Source: Streptomyces sp. 7-21 (GTDB lineage: Bacteria; Actinomycetota; Actinomycetes; Streptomycetales; Streptomycetaceae). From it: DNA of 64,000 nucleotides. Below are positions 55,049 through 64,000 of this stretch, piece after piece (within the stretch, counting starts at the first letter, position 1; each line of letters opens with the position of its first letter). The DNA is taken from NCBI RefSeq assembly GCF_016741785.1, contig NZ_JAERRL010000002.1, positions 364,585 through 428,584 on the forward strand, given 5' to 3'. A model generated the notes under the pieces. The model was given only the letters and a program-made list of their open reading frames with translations. It did no database searches and was not told where the DNA came from. A program made the position numbers and the translations under genes.

Positions 55049-55435
55049 GTGAGCCCCGTACGTCGCTGTTCGCGCACCGCTTGCGGCCGCCCCGCCGTCG
55101 CGACGCTGACGTATGTCTACGCCGACTCGACCGCGGTCCTCGGTCCCCTCGCGACTTACGCGGAGCCGCACTGCTACGACCTGTGCGCGGAGCACTCCGA
55201 ACGCCTCACCGCCCCCCGCGGCTGGGAGGTGGTCAGGCTGGCCGTCGACACCACGACCGCCCGGCCGGCCGGCGACGACCTCGAAGCGCTCGCCGACGCC
55301 GTCCGCGAGGCGGCCCGGCCGCCCGCCAGGCAGGAACCCCGGCGCGGCAATTCCGCCCCGGCACGCCGCGGCGCCGACCCCATAGAGGTGGCGCGCCGGG
55401 CCCACCTCAGGATTCTGCGGTCCCCCGAGCCGTAA
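55049..55435 (+). CDS. DUF3499 family protein
   Basis: A 128-residue protein with a probable zinc ribbon: Cys-Ser-Arg-Thr-Ala-Cys near 7-12 and Cys-Tyr-Asp-Leu-Cys-Ala-Glu-His near 39-46. The middle has Ala-Thr-Leu-Thr-Tyr-Val-Tyr-Ala-Asp, and the C terminus is Arg/Pro-rich. Conserved in actinobacteria next to the phosphomannomutase gene; function unknown. TACGGT lies eight bases before GTG 55049. Confidence 0.88.
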   Translation: MSPVRRCSRTACGRPAVATLTYVYADSTAVLGPLATYAEPHCYDLCAEHSERLTAPRGWEVVRLAVDTTTARPAGDDLEALADAVREAARPPARQEPRRGNSAPARRGADPIEVARRAHLRILRSPEP

Positions 55436-55532
55436 CACGCGGCCGGTACATTGGGCGCCGTCGCACACCCGTGCGCACCGGATCGACTCGCCCTCTCATC
55501 GAACCCAGACGACCTCAGACAAAGGGGTGGCT

Positions 55533-56894
55533 GTGCCGGATCTGTCGCAGATCGTGAAGGCATACGACGTGCGCGGCGTCGTACCCGACCAGTGGGACGA
55601 GGGCCTCGCCGAACTCTTCGGCGCCGCCTTCGCGGAAATCACCCAGGCCAGCGCCGTGGTCATCGGCCACGACATGCGGCCCTCGTCCCCTGGCCTGGCG
55701 CGCGCGTTCGGACGCGGCGCCGCCTCACGCGGCGCCGACGTCACCGAGATCGGCCTGTGCTCCACCGACCAGCTCTACTACGCCAGCGGTGCGCTGTCGC
55801 TGCCCGGCGCCATGTTCACCGCCAGCCACAACCCCGCCCAGTACAACGGCATCAAGATGTGCCGGGCGGGCGCCGCTCCCATCGGCCAGGACAGCGGCCT
55901 GGCCGACATCCGCCGGCTCGTCGAGGAGTGGTCCGCCTCGGGCGCCCCCGCCCCGGTGGCCAGCCCCGGCACCGTCAGCCAGCGCGACGTCCTCGCGGAC
56001 TACGCCAGCCACCTGCGCTCGCTCGTCGACCTCACCGCGATCCGCCCGCTGAAGGTCGTCGTCGACGCGGGCAACGGCATGGGCGGCCACACGGTCCCCA
56101 CCGTCTTCGAGGGCCTGCCCATCGAGCTCGACCCCCTCTACTTCGAGCTCGACGGCACGTTCCCCAACCACGAGGCCAACCCGATCGACCCGGCCAACAT
56201 CACCGATCTCCAGGACCGCGTCCGCGCCACCCGCGCCGACATCGGCCTCGCCTTCGACGGCGACGCCGACCGCTGCTTCGTTGTCGACGAACGCGGCGAG
56301 CCCGTCTCGCCCTCCGCGATCACCGCGCTCGTCGCCGCCCGCGAACTCGCCAAAAAGCCCGGCGCCACCATCATCCACAACCTCATCACCTCCTGGTCGG
56401 TGCCGGAGGTTGTCAAGGAGAACGGCGGCACACCGGTGCGCACCCGCGTCGGCCACTCGTTCATCAAGGCCGAGATGGCCCGCACCGGCGCCGTCTTCGG
56501 TGGCGAGCACTCCGCCCACTACTACTTCCGCGACTTCTGGAACGCCGACACCGGCATGCTGGCCGCCCTCCACGTCCTCGCCGCCCTCGGCGGCCAGGAC
56601 CGGCCGCTGTCCGAACTCGTCGCCGCCTACGACCGCTACGCCGCCTCCGGCGAGATCAACAGCCGCGTCGACGACCAGGCCGGCCGCACCCAGGCCGTCA
56701 AGGACGCCTTCGCCGACCGCCCCGGCGTCACCCTCGACGAGCTCGACGGCCTGACCGTCACCGCCGGCGACTGGTGGTTCAACCTCCGCCCCTCCAACAC
56801 CGAGCCGCTGCTCCGCCTCAATGTCGAGGCGCGCGACGACGCCACCGCCGCCGCGATCCGCGACGAGGTACTGGCGATCATCCGGGCGTCCTGA
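55533..56894 (+). CDS. manB: Phosphomannomutase/phosphoglucomutase
   Basis: A 453-residue alpha-D-phosphohexomutase that interconverts mannose-6-P and mannose-1-P. The phosphoserine loop Thr-Ala-Ser-His-Asn-Pro-Ala-Gln-Tyr-Asn-Gly is near 96-106, the Mg loop Phe-Asp-Gly-Asp-Ala-Asp-Arg-Cys near 241-248, the sugar loop Gly-Glu-His-Ser-Ala-His-Tyr-Tyr-Phe near 323-331 and the phosphate loop Arg-Pro-Ser-Asn-Thr-Glu-Pro near 417-423. GTG 55533 is best spaced from AAAGGGG; GTG 55527 is the alternative. Confidence 0.96.
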   Translation: MPDLSQIVKAYDVRGVVPDQWDEGLAELFGAAFAEITQASAVVIGHDMRPSSPGLARAFGRGAASRGADVTEIGLCSTDQLYYASGALSLPGAMFTASHNPAQYNGIKMCRAGAAPIGQDSGLADIRRLVEEWSASGAPAPVASPGTVSQRDVLADYASHLRSLVDLTAIRPLKVVVDAGNGMGGHTVPTVFEGLPIELDPLYFELDGTFPNHEANPIDPANITDLQDRVRATRADIGLAFDGDADRCFVVDERGEPVSPSAITALVAARELAKKPGATIIHNLITSWSVPEVVKENGGTPVRTRVGHSFIKAEMARTGAVFGGEHSAHYYFRDFWNADTGMLAALHVLAALGGQDRPLSELVAAYDRYAASGEINSRVDDQAGRTQAVKDAFADRPGVTLDELDGLTVTAGDWWFNLRPSNTEPLLRLNVEARDDATAAAIRDEVLAIIRAS

Positions 56895-56949
56895 CACCCC
56901 CTGCGGGTAGGGTGACCGATCAGGACACACGACCCGCAGGAGGACCCTC

Positions 56950-57123
56950 ATGCCGCTCGTCGAAGCAGCGCTTCTGGACATCCTGGCCTGCCCGGCGTGC
57001 CACGCTCCCCTGCGCGAGGAGGGCGAGGAGCTGGTCTGCACGGCCGACACCTGCGGCCTCGCCTACCCCGTCAGGGACGGCATCCCGGTACTGCTCCAGG
57101 ACGAGGCCCGCCGCCCCTCATGA
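56950..57123 (+). CDS. Trm112-like zinc-ribbon protein
   Basis: A 57-residue protein of the Trm112 family. Two zinc pairs are visible: Cys14-Pro-Ala-Cys17 and Cys30...Cys35. Asp-Gly-Ile-Pro-Val-Leu-Leu near 44-50 is the conserved C-terminal motif. AGGAGG precedes ATG 56950. In eukaryotes Trm112 activates methyltransferases; bacterial homologues are often beside sugar or lipid A-type genes. The stop overlaps the next start (ATGA). Confidence 0.92.
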   Translation: MPLVEAALLDILACPACHAPLREEGEELVCTADTCGLAYPVRDGIPVLLQDEARRPS

Positions 57124-58268
57124 TCGACGAAGCGCTGCTCGACGAGCCCGGCGCGCTGTCGGAAGCGGACCCGGGCGGCCTGCTGCCGGCGGTCGCCGCC
57201 GCGGGCGCCCAGGTCCGCACCTCGGCCCGCGCCGCCCTCGAATCCGACCTGCGCCGCCTCACCCCCGAGGGCCGCCCCCGCGCCATAGTGCTCGCCGGCC
57301 CGGGCCCCGACGTGCCGCTGGCCGCCGGGCTGCTGCGCGCCCTCACCGATGACGCCGTGCCCGTCACCCGGCTGACTCCCGCCGGCGCGCTCGCCGTGCC
57401 CGGCGCGCTGACGTGGCCGCTGCCCACCTGGGCCGGCCCCGTCGACCTGCTGCTGCTCAGCTCCGCGGACGGCACCGAGCCCGGCCTGACGCTGCTGGTC
57501 GAGACCGCGTACCGCAGGGGCTGTGTCCTGGCCGCCGTCGCCCCCGAGGGTTCCCCGCTGGCCGAGGCCACCGCCCGCCGCCGCGGCCTGGTGCTGCCGT
57601 TCGCCACCGTGCCGCACGTCGAGCCTCCGGCGCATCCGGCCGCGCCCGGGCCGTACTGGTCACACCTCACGCCGCTGCTGCTGCTCGGCGACCGCCTCGG
57701 CCTGTTCCCGGACGGCGCCGCCGACGGCCCGGCCACCGACGCCCTGGCCGACCGGCTCGACGAGCTGGCCGCACGTTGCGGGCCCGCCGTGCCGACCCAG
57801 CGCAACCCGGCGAAGACCCTCGCCACCGAACTGGCCGAGGCGCTGCCCGTGCTGTGGAGCGAGGGGCCGCTGGCGCATGCCGCCGCGTACCACGCCGCCG
57901 CGACCCTCACCGCCCTACCCGGGCTCGCCGCCCAGGCCGCCGCGCTGCCCGAGGCGCTGACCGCCCACGGTGCGCTGCTGCGCGCCGCGCGCCGGTCACG
58001 TGACGATGACCTGTTCCGCGACCGGGTCGAGGAACCACCGTCCCTCCGCCCCCGCGTCCTGCTGCTGCGCAGTCCGCTGGGGCACCCCGACGGGCCCGCC
58101 GCCAGCGCCGTCAGCGCGGCCCGCGACCTGGCCGCGCAGTGCGGCGCCGCCCTCGGCGAAATCGCCGCGACCGAGCCAGGCGGGCCGCTGCCCACGGCGG
58201 CCGAACTGCTCGCGCCGCTCGACTACGCGTCCGCCTACCTCGCGCTCACCACGGCCGCGAGGCCCTGA
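57120..58268 (+). CDS. SIS domain protein, PGI/PMI-like
   Basis: A 382-residue protein with the arrangement of bifunctional phosphoglucose/phosphomannose isomerase-like proteins: two sugar isomerase domains, with Leu-Leu-Ser-Ser-Ala-Asp-Gly near 117-123 and Val-Pro-Thr-Gln-Arg-Asn-Pro-Ala-Lys near 221-229, where the archaeal enzymes have a phosphosugar-binding loop. Some loops look degenerate, so catalysis is uncertain. ATG 57120 overlaps the Trm112 gene. The same order (manB, SIS, manA) is found in mycobacteria. Confidence 0.88.
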   Translation: MIDEALLDEPGALSEADPGGLLPAVAAAGAQVRTSARAALESDLRRLTPEGRPRAIVLAGPGPDVPLAAGLLRALTDDAVPVTRLTPAGALAVPGALTWPLPTWAGPVDLLLLSSADGTEPGLTLLVETAYRRGCVLAAVAPEGSPLAEATARRRGLVLPFATVPHVEPPAHPAAPGPYWSHLTPLLLLGDRLGLFPDGAADGPATDALADRLDELAARCGPAVPTQRNPAKTLATELAEALPVLWSEGPLAHAAAYHAAATLTALPGLAAQAAALPEALTAHGALLRAARRSRDDDLFRDRVEEPPSLRPRVLLLRSPLGHPDGPAASAVSAARDLAAQCGAALGEIAATEPGGPLPTAAELLAPLDYASAYLALTTAARP

Positions 58269-58308
58269 CAGCTCCGCCCGCCCCGACCCGCTGGACCAAG
58301 CCGCCACC

Positions 58309-59526
58309 ATGGAACGCCTCATCAACACCGTCCGCCCCTACGCCTGGGGCTCGACCACCGCCATCCCCGAGCTGCTCGGCACCGAGCCGACCGGTCAGCC
58401 GCAGGCCGAGCTGTGGCTGGGGGCCCACCCGGGCGCACCCTCCCGCCTCGACCGCGGCGAGGAGACCGTGTCCCTCGCGGCGGTGATCGAGGCCGACCCG
58501 GAGGGGGAGCTGGGCGCCGACGCCGTGCGCAGCTTCGGCCCCCGCCTGCCGTTCCTCCTGAAGGTCCTCGCCGCCGCGTCTCCCCTCTCCCTCCAGGTCC
58601 ACCCCGACCGGGAGCAGGCCCGGGCCGGCTTCGCCGACGAGGAGGCGCGCGGCGTTCCCCGCGACGCGCCCCACCGCAACTACAAGGACCCCCACCACAA
58701 GCCCGAGCTGATCTGCGCCCTGACGCCGTTCGACGGCCTGTGCGGCTTCCGTCCCCCGCAGGAGGCGGCCGACCTCCTCGAGGGCCTCGGCGTCGGCCAG
58801 CTCAAGCCGTATGCCGACCTGCTGCGCGCCCACCCCGGGGGCGAGGCGCTCAAGGAAACCCTCACTGCCGTGCTCACGGCCGACCCCGAGCCGATGGCCG
58901 CGGCGGTTGAGCAGGCCGCCCGCGCGGCCGCCCGGCTCGGCACCCCCGCGCCCGGCGAGCCCGAGGGCCGGTTCACCGCCTCCTACGCGGCGTACGCGGG
59001 CATCGCCCGCCACTACCCGGGCGACCCGGGGGTCATCGCGGCCATGCTGCTCAACTATGTCCGCCTGGCGCCCGGCGAGGCGCTGTACCTGGGCGCCGGG
59101 GTGCAGCACGCCTACCTCAGCGGCCTCGGCGTGGAGATCATGGCCAACTCGGACAACGTCCTGCGCTGCGGCCTGACTCCCAAGCACGTGGACGTCCCGG
59201 AGCTGCTGCGCATCGTCCGCTTCGAAGCCACCGACCCCGGCGTGCTGCGCCCCGAGCCCGGCCCCGGCGGCGAGGAGATCTACCGGGCGCCCATCGACGA
59301 GTTCCGCCTCTCGCGCCAGAACCTCGCCGACGGTGACGCCCCTCACCACTACGACGCCCGGGCCGCGCAGATCCTGCTGTGCACCGACGGCCGCGTCCGC
59401 CTCACCGACGTCGACTCGGGGCGCGAACTGCTGCTGGAACGCGGCCAGTCGGCCTACGTCAGGGCGGGGGAGCGGGTCTCCGCCAGCGGCGCGGGCACGC
59501 TCTTCCGGGCCACGGTGGCGCTGTAG
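58309..59526 (+). CDS. manA: Mannose-6-phosphate isomerase, class I
   Basis: A 405-residue zinc cupin enzyme that converts fructose-6-P to mannose-6-P. Zinc-site motifs are Leu-Gln-Val-His-Pro-Asp near 95-100, Tyr-Lys-Asp-Pro-His-His-Lys-Pro-Glu near 125-133, and Gly-Val-Gln-His-Ala-Tyr near 264-269. Length is usual for actinobacterial ManA. ATG 58309 has no clear ribosome binding site; the 40-base gap from the SIS gene suggests an operon. Confidence 0.96.
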   Translation: MERLINTVRPYAWGSTTAIPELLGTEPTGQPQAELWLGAHPGAPSRLDRGEETVSLAAVIEADPEGELGADAVRSFGPRLPFLLKVLAAASPLSLQVHPDREQARAGFADEEARGVPRDAPHRNYKDPHHKPELICALTPFDGLCGFRPPQEAADLLEGLGVGQLKPYADLLRAHPGGEALKETLTAVLTADPEPMAAAVEQAARAAARLGTPAPGEPEGRFTASYAAYAGIARHYPGDPGVIAAMLLNYVRLAPGEALYLGAGVQHAYLSGLGVEIMANSDNVLRCGLTPKHVDVPELLRIVRFEATDPGVLRPEPGPGGEEIYRAPIDEFRLSRQNLADGDAPHHYDARAAQILLCTDGRVRLTDVDSGRELLLERGQSAYVRAGERVSASGAGTLFRATVAL

Positions 59527-61146
<1,620 letters not shown>

Positions 61147-61204
61147 CGGGACCGGCTCCGCCCGGCCCGGTGGCTGCGCCGGGCCGGACGCAGCGTCATC
61201 CGCC

Positions 61205-61873
61205 ATGCCACGCGGCCTGTACCTGCTCAGCGATCCCGAGACCGGTGAACCGCTCGGCGACGAACGCTTCCAGTGCGCCCCCGGCCCCACCGGCTGGCGC
61301 TACGTTTCCCACCGCACGGCGCCCGACGGCGGCCCGGCCGGTTCCGTCGACCTCACACTCGACGACCTCGGCCGCCCGCTCCGCCTCGAACTGCGCGCCG
61401 GCGGCTGGCGGGTCCGCGGCGGAACCCTCGACGGGCTGACCTGGGTCCGGATGCCGGAGGAGGGACCGCGGCAGAGACCGGACGGCGGCGCTGGCGGTGC
61501 CGCCAGCGCCGGTCAGGAGGGGCACGCCGCGGCGCACGCGTTCGCCGGCGCCTCGCCCGCGTTCCTCGTGGCGGCAGCCCGGCTGCTCCGCCTCAGCCCC
61601 GGCGGGGAAGCCCGGCGGCTGCGGGTGGTCGGCTTCGCGCCGCCCGTGCTCGCCCCCCGCACCCGCGACGAGTCATGGCTGCTGCACAGCCGGGACGAGC
61701 ATCCGACGCCGAGCGGCCCGCTGCCAGTGGACCACTACCGTGTGGACGACCTGGAGACCGGCGAGCGGCGCGAGGTCCATCTGGCCGGCGATGTGGTGCT
61801 CGCCGCGCCCGGGATCGAGCTGGAAGAGCTGGACTCCCCGCCCACGTTCTTCCCGGTCACGACGGGGGAGTGA
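61205..61873 (+). CDS. Conserved hypothetical protein
   Basis: A 222-residue soluble protein that I do not recognise. Pairs of short beta strands dominate: Arg-Tyr-Val-Ser-His-Arg, Leu-Asp-Asp-Leu-Gly-Arg-Pro-Leu-Arg-Leu-Glu-Leu-Arg, and Val-Asp-His-Tyr-Arg-Val-Asp-Asp-Leu-Glu-Thr-Gly. A Gly/Ala-rich loop lies near 88-110. The pattern is reminiscent of glycolipid-binding or lipocalin-like folds, but that is only an impression. Its 3' end overlaps the convergent RDD gene by 17 bases. Confidence 0.75.
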   Translation: MPRGLYLLSDPETGEPLGDERFQCAPGPTGWRYVSHRTAPDGGPAGSVDLTLDDLGRPLRLELRAGGWRVRGGTLDGLTWVRMPEEGPRQRPDGGAGGAASAGQEGHAAAHAFAGASPAFLVAAARLLRLSPGGEARRLRVVGFAPPVLAPRTRDESWLLHSRDEHPTPSGPLPVDHYRVDDLETGERREVHLAGDVVLAAPGIELEELDSPPTFFPVTTGE

Positions 61874-62756
61874 AACCGCTGCCGCTCTGCGCCGGCCGCG
61901 CCCGGTAGGCGGGCTCGGGAGCAGCCCCGGAAACGGCGCCGGGCGGCGGGGGAGGGGCCGCAGCCACGGCCGCGGCCGTCCCCGGCCGGCCGTGCCCGGG
62001 AGCGCCCGCCGGCCCGAAGACCCGCAGCTCTTCGCGTCGCCGCCGTTCCCCCGCGAGCGCGGTCAGGTACGCGACGGGGTGGATGCCGGGCGGCGCGGGC
62101 GTGCCGGTGCGGGAGACCAGCTCCGCCGACAGCCTGGCGGCCGTCGGCCACACCAGCGCGGCGTCCATGCGCGGGATCCGGGCGAGGAACTGCCGCACGG
62201 CGAGCCACAGGCCCTCGGGGACCGCGGACAGATCGAGGCGGGCGAAGCGGTCGGCCAGCTCGGGCGGGGGCGGCGGCAGCGGCACGACCGGCTCCGCGGG
62301 GATGCGCTCGCGCACCACCAGCGTGCCGGCGAAGACGTCTCCCAGCCGCCGTCCCCGGGCGGATACCAGCGAGGCGACGCAGGCCACGGATCCCGCCGTC
62401 ATCACGATCTCGATCAGCCCGATCGCCCCGCGCACGAACGCGTGGCGGAAGCGGATCGGCCCGCCGTCGTCGCGCACCACGCGCAGCCCGAACACGGCCT
62501 TCCCGGGCGAGCGGCCCTGGCTCAGCGTCTCGATGGCCACGGGCAGCCCCACCAGCATCAGCACCAGCAGCGCCACCTGCACGGCGGAGCTGACGGCGGT
62601 GCCGAGCGGCATGACAGAGCTCTGGAGCAGCACCGCAGCCAGCAGGTAGGCCGCGAAGACGATGACGAGATCGATCGCCAGGGCCATGGCGCGGCTCGGG
62701 ACCCGGGCCGGCTGGAGCCCGAGCACCACCGCGTCGCCGGTGACGAGCTGAGTCAT
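61857..62756 (-). CDS. RDD family membrane protein
   Basis: A 299-residue protein. The RDD domain (about 18-150) has Arg-Ala-Met-Ala-Leu-Ala-Ile-Asp at the first membrane segment, Ser-Pro-Gly-Lys-Ala-Val-Phe-Gly-Leu-Arg-Val-Val-Arg near 82-94 and three to four membrane segments. The C-terminal half is cytoplasmic and ends in a Pro/Ala-rich tail. ATG 62756 gives Met-Thr-Gln-Leu-Val-Thr-Gly-Asp-Ala-Val. It diverges from the SpoIIM-like gene; RDD and SpoIIM-like genes are commonly neighbours in actinobacteria. Confidence 0.9.
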   Translation of the reverse strand: MTQLVTGDAVVLGLQPARVPSRAMALAIDLVIVFAAYLLAAVLLQSSVMPLGTAVSSAVQVALLVLMLVGLPVAIETLSQGRSPGKAVFGLRVVRDDGGPIRFRHAFVRGAIGLIEIVMTAGSVACVASLVSARGRRLGDVFAGTLVVRERIPAEPVVPLPPPPPELADRFARLDLSAVPEGLWLAVRQFLARIPRMDAALVWPTAARLSAELVSRTGTPAPPGIHPVAYLTALAGERRRREELRVFGPAGAPGHGRPGTAAAVAAAPPPPPGAVSGAAPEPAYRARPAQSGSGFTPPS

Positions 62757-62838
62757 CCGTCGGGCCCCTCTTCCACGCCTGCGCTCACGCCTGGCCTCCG
62801 CTGGACAGTCTGTCACTGCAATCTGAGAAGCTCAGCAC

Positions 62839-63846
62839 ATGGATGTCGACGTCTTCGTCGCCGCGCACCGCGCGGAGTGGGACCGGCTCGACAGCCTGCT
62901 CGGCAGGCGGCGGCGGCTCAGCGGCGCCGAAGCGGACGAGCTGGTGGACCTCTACCAGCGCACCGCCACCCATCTGTCCCAGGTGCGGTCTTCGGCACCG
63001 GACCCGGTGGTGGTCAACCGGCTGACGACGCTGGTGGCGCGTGCCCGCAGCGCCGTAGTCGGCACGCGGAAGGCGACGTGGCGCGACGCGGTGCGATTCC
63101 TCACCGCCGGTTTCCCGGCCGCCTGCTACCGCACCCGCCGCTGGTGGGTGCCGACGGCGGTGGTGTGCACGCTGCTGATCGCGGTGATCGGCTGGTGGGT
63201 CGCCGCCAGCCCGGAGGTGCGGGCCTCGATCGCGGCGCCGGAGGAGCTGCGGGAGATGACGCGTCCCGGCGGCGCCTACGAGTCGTACTACTCCAGCAGT
63301 CCGGCGGCGGCCTTCTCCGCCCAGGTCTGGACGAACAACGCGCAGGTGGCGGGCATCTCGCTGGCGTTCGGCGCCCTGCTCGGCCTGCCCGTGCTGTGGG
63401 TGCTGCTGCAGAACGCGGTCAATGTGGGGGTGGGCGTGGGCCTGATGGCGTCGGCGGACCGGCTCGACGTCTTCCTGGGCCTGATCCTGCCGCACGGCCT
63501 GCTCGAGCTGACCGCCGTGTTCGTCGCGGCGGGCGTGGGCCTGCGGCTGGGCTGGACCGTGATCGACCCGGGGCGGCGCACGCGGCGGGCCGCGCTGGCC
63601 CAGGAAGGACGGGCCGCCCTAGGCATGGCCATCGGCCTGGCCCTGGTGCTGCTGGTGTCGGGAGTGATCGAGGGGTTCGTGACGCCTTCGGGCCTGCCGA
63701 CGTGGGCGCGGATCGGCATCGGCGTCCTGGCGGAGCTGGCCTTCCTGGCGTACGTGTTCGTGCGGGGGAAGCGGGCGTACCAGGCGGGGGAGACGGGGGA
63801 TGTGCTCGCGGCTGACCGCCCCGACGAGGTGCCTGTTGCCCCCTGA
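62839..63846 (+). CDS. Stage II sporulation protein M-like membrane protein
   Basis: A 335-residue DUF95/SpoIIM family protein. A helical cytoplasmic N terminus (about 1-95) leads to a membrane segment near 105-125, then Phe-x-x-Gln-Val-Trp-Thr-Asn-Asn near 153-161 and four more segments. Ile-Leu-Pro-His-Gly-Leu-Leu-Glu-Leu near 214-222 is the family hallmark. SpoIIM in Bacillus belongs to the DMP engulfment complex; actinobacterial homologues have no engulfment role and unknown function. A small CTGAG/CTCAG dyad lies just before the ATG. Confidence 0.92.
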   Translation: MDVDVFVAAHRAEWDRLDSLLGRRRRLSGAEADELVDLYQRTATHLSQVRSSAPDPVVVNRLTTLVARARSAVVGTRKATWRDAVRFLTAGFPAACYRTRRWWVPTAVVCTLLIAVIGWWVAASPEVRASIAAPEELREMTRPGGAYESYYSSSPAAAFSAQVWTNNAQVAGISLAFGALLGLPVLWVLLQNAVNVGVGVGLMASADRLDVFLGLILPHGLLELTAVFVAAGVGLRLGWTVIDPGRRTRRAALAQEGRAALGMAIGLALVLLVSGVIEGFVTPSGLPTWARIGIGVLAELAFLAYVFVRGKRAYQAGETGDVLAADRPDEVPVAP

Positions 63847-63877
63847 TTCGGGCCGCCGGGAGCGGTCGGGATCCGGC

Positions 63878-64000
63878 TTGACGCAGTGGTGCCGGGTGCG
63901 TAATGTAGGTCGAGCGCTCGCAGCGGGCCGGTGGTGACCGGCTCAGCGGAGGCGTACTCCAGCCACTTCTCTATTGAAGTGGCACCCTCTTGTCTTGAGT
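63878..64000 (+). promoter_or_regulatory. Strong promoter and start of a transcript cut by the window end
   Basis: TTGACG (63878-63883) and TAATGT (63901-63906) with exactly 17 bases between form the best consensus promoter in the window. About 55 bases downstream is a perfect 8-bp hairpin (63962-63969 with 63976-63983, 6-base loop). No coding sequence starts before the end. Such a strong promoter with a structured leader could belong to a stable RNA or highly expressed gene outside the window. Confidence 0.6.

Overview
This is a stretch of a high-GC, linear-chromosome-type actinomycete, almost certainly Streptomyces or a close relative. The evidence is the very high G+C with third-position bias, frequent GTG starts and 4-base start/stop overlaps, TANNNT -10 boxes placed directly before start codons, a canonical 87-residue WhiB, a second Wbl protein, SpoIIE-type phosphatase and SpoIIM-like proteins, F420 biosynthesis genes and an isorenieratene-type carotenoid cluster. 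I saw no rRNA, tRNA, CRISPR array or insertion sequence.

Layout. (A) 0-6.3 kb: a minus-strand set (WXG100-like small helical protein, 342-residue hydrophobic protein, 174-residue membrane protein) diverges from a plus-strand set (Flp-like pilin, TadE/TadG-like protein, lipoprotein, OmpA-domain protein, DUF1990 protein). A prepilin peptidase follows, preceded by three consecutive hairpins. (B) 6.4-32.5 kb: a housekeeping block holding isoprenyl transferase, PhoH, lytic transglycosylase, AI-2E-type exporter, membrane alpha/beta-hydrolase, a PadR-controlled ABC exporter, fumC, a DUF402 protein, a GAF/PP2C/ATPase phosphatase, ahpD-ahpC, a DUF1707 protein, a Wbl protein, glpX, a DUF4245 protein, xseB-xseA, ispH, a ferritin-like/hemerythrin-like pair, a DUF6542-like membrane protein and ychF. 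(C) 32.7-45.2 kb: an accessory segment with a secreted CE15 glucuronoyl esterase behind a promoter carrying a CebR-like operator, a carotenoid cluster (crtY-crtU converging on crtI-crtB-Rieske oxygenase), an NAD(P)-binding/DUF2867-like protein, an ECF sigma factor, a sulfotransferase and a CDF metal transporter. (D) 45.2-64 kb: a conserved actinobacterial block with fbiA-fbiB, cysteine dioxygenase, whiB, a giant GT2 membrane glycosyltransferase, a DUF5719 protein, a metallopeptidase, a DUF3499 protein, manB, a Trm112-like protein, a SIS protein, manA, ahcY, an RDD protein and a SpoIIM-like protein. It ends in a strong promoter cut off by the window edge.

How the genes work together. Block D carries mannose-6-P/mannose-1-P interconversion beside a cell-envelope glycosyltransferase and whiB, the same neighbourhood as sahH-manA-pmmA-whiB2-fbiAB-wbbL in mycobacteria. 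Blocks B and C share isoprenoid logic: IspH supplies IPP/DMAPP, the isoprenyl transferase makes long-chain carriers, and CrtB/I/Y/U convert geranylgeranyl-PP through phytoene, lycopene and beta-carotene toward an aromatic carotenoid. No geranylgeranyl-PP synthase gene is visible here.

The most unusual points are a complete Rieske non-heme iron oxygenase coupled by ATGA overlap to crtB, the ferritin-like/hemerythrin-like two-gene unit, the WXG-like/hydrophobic/membrane protein trio facing a Tad-like pilin set, a CebR-like box on the esterase promoter, and a run of genes whose -10 box sits 6-7 bases before the start codon, as expected for leaderless mRNAs.
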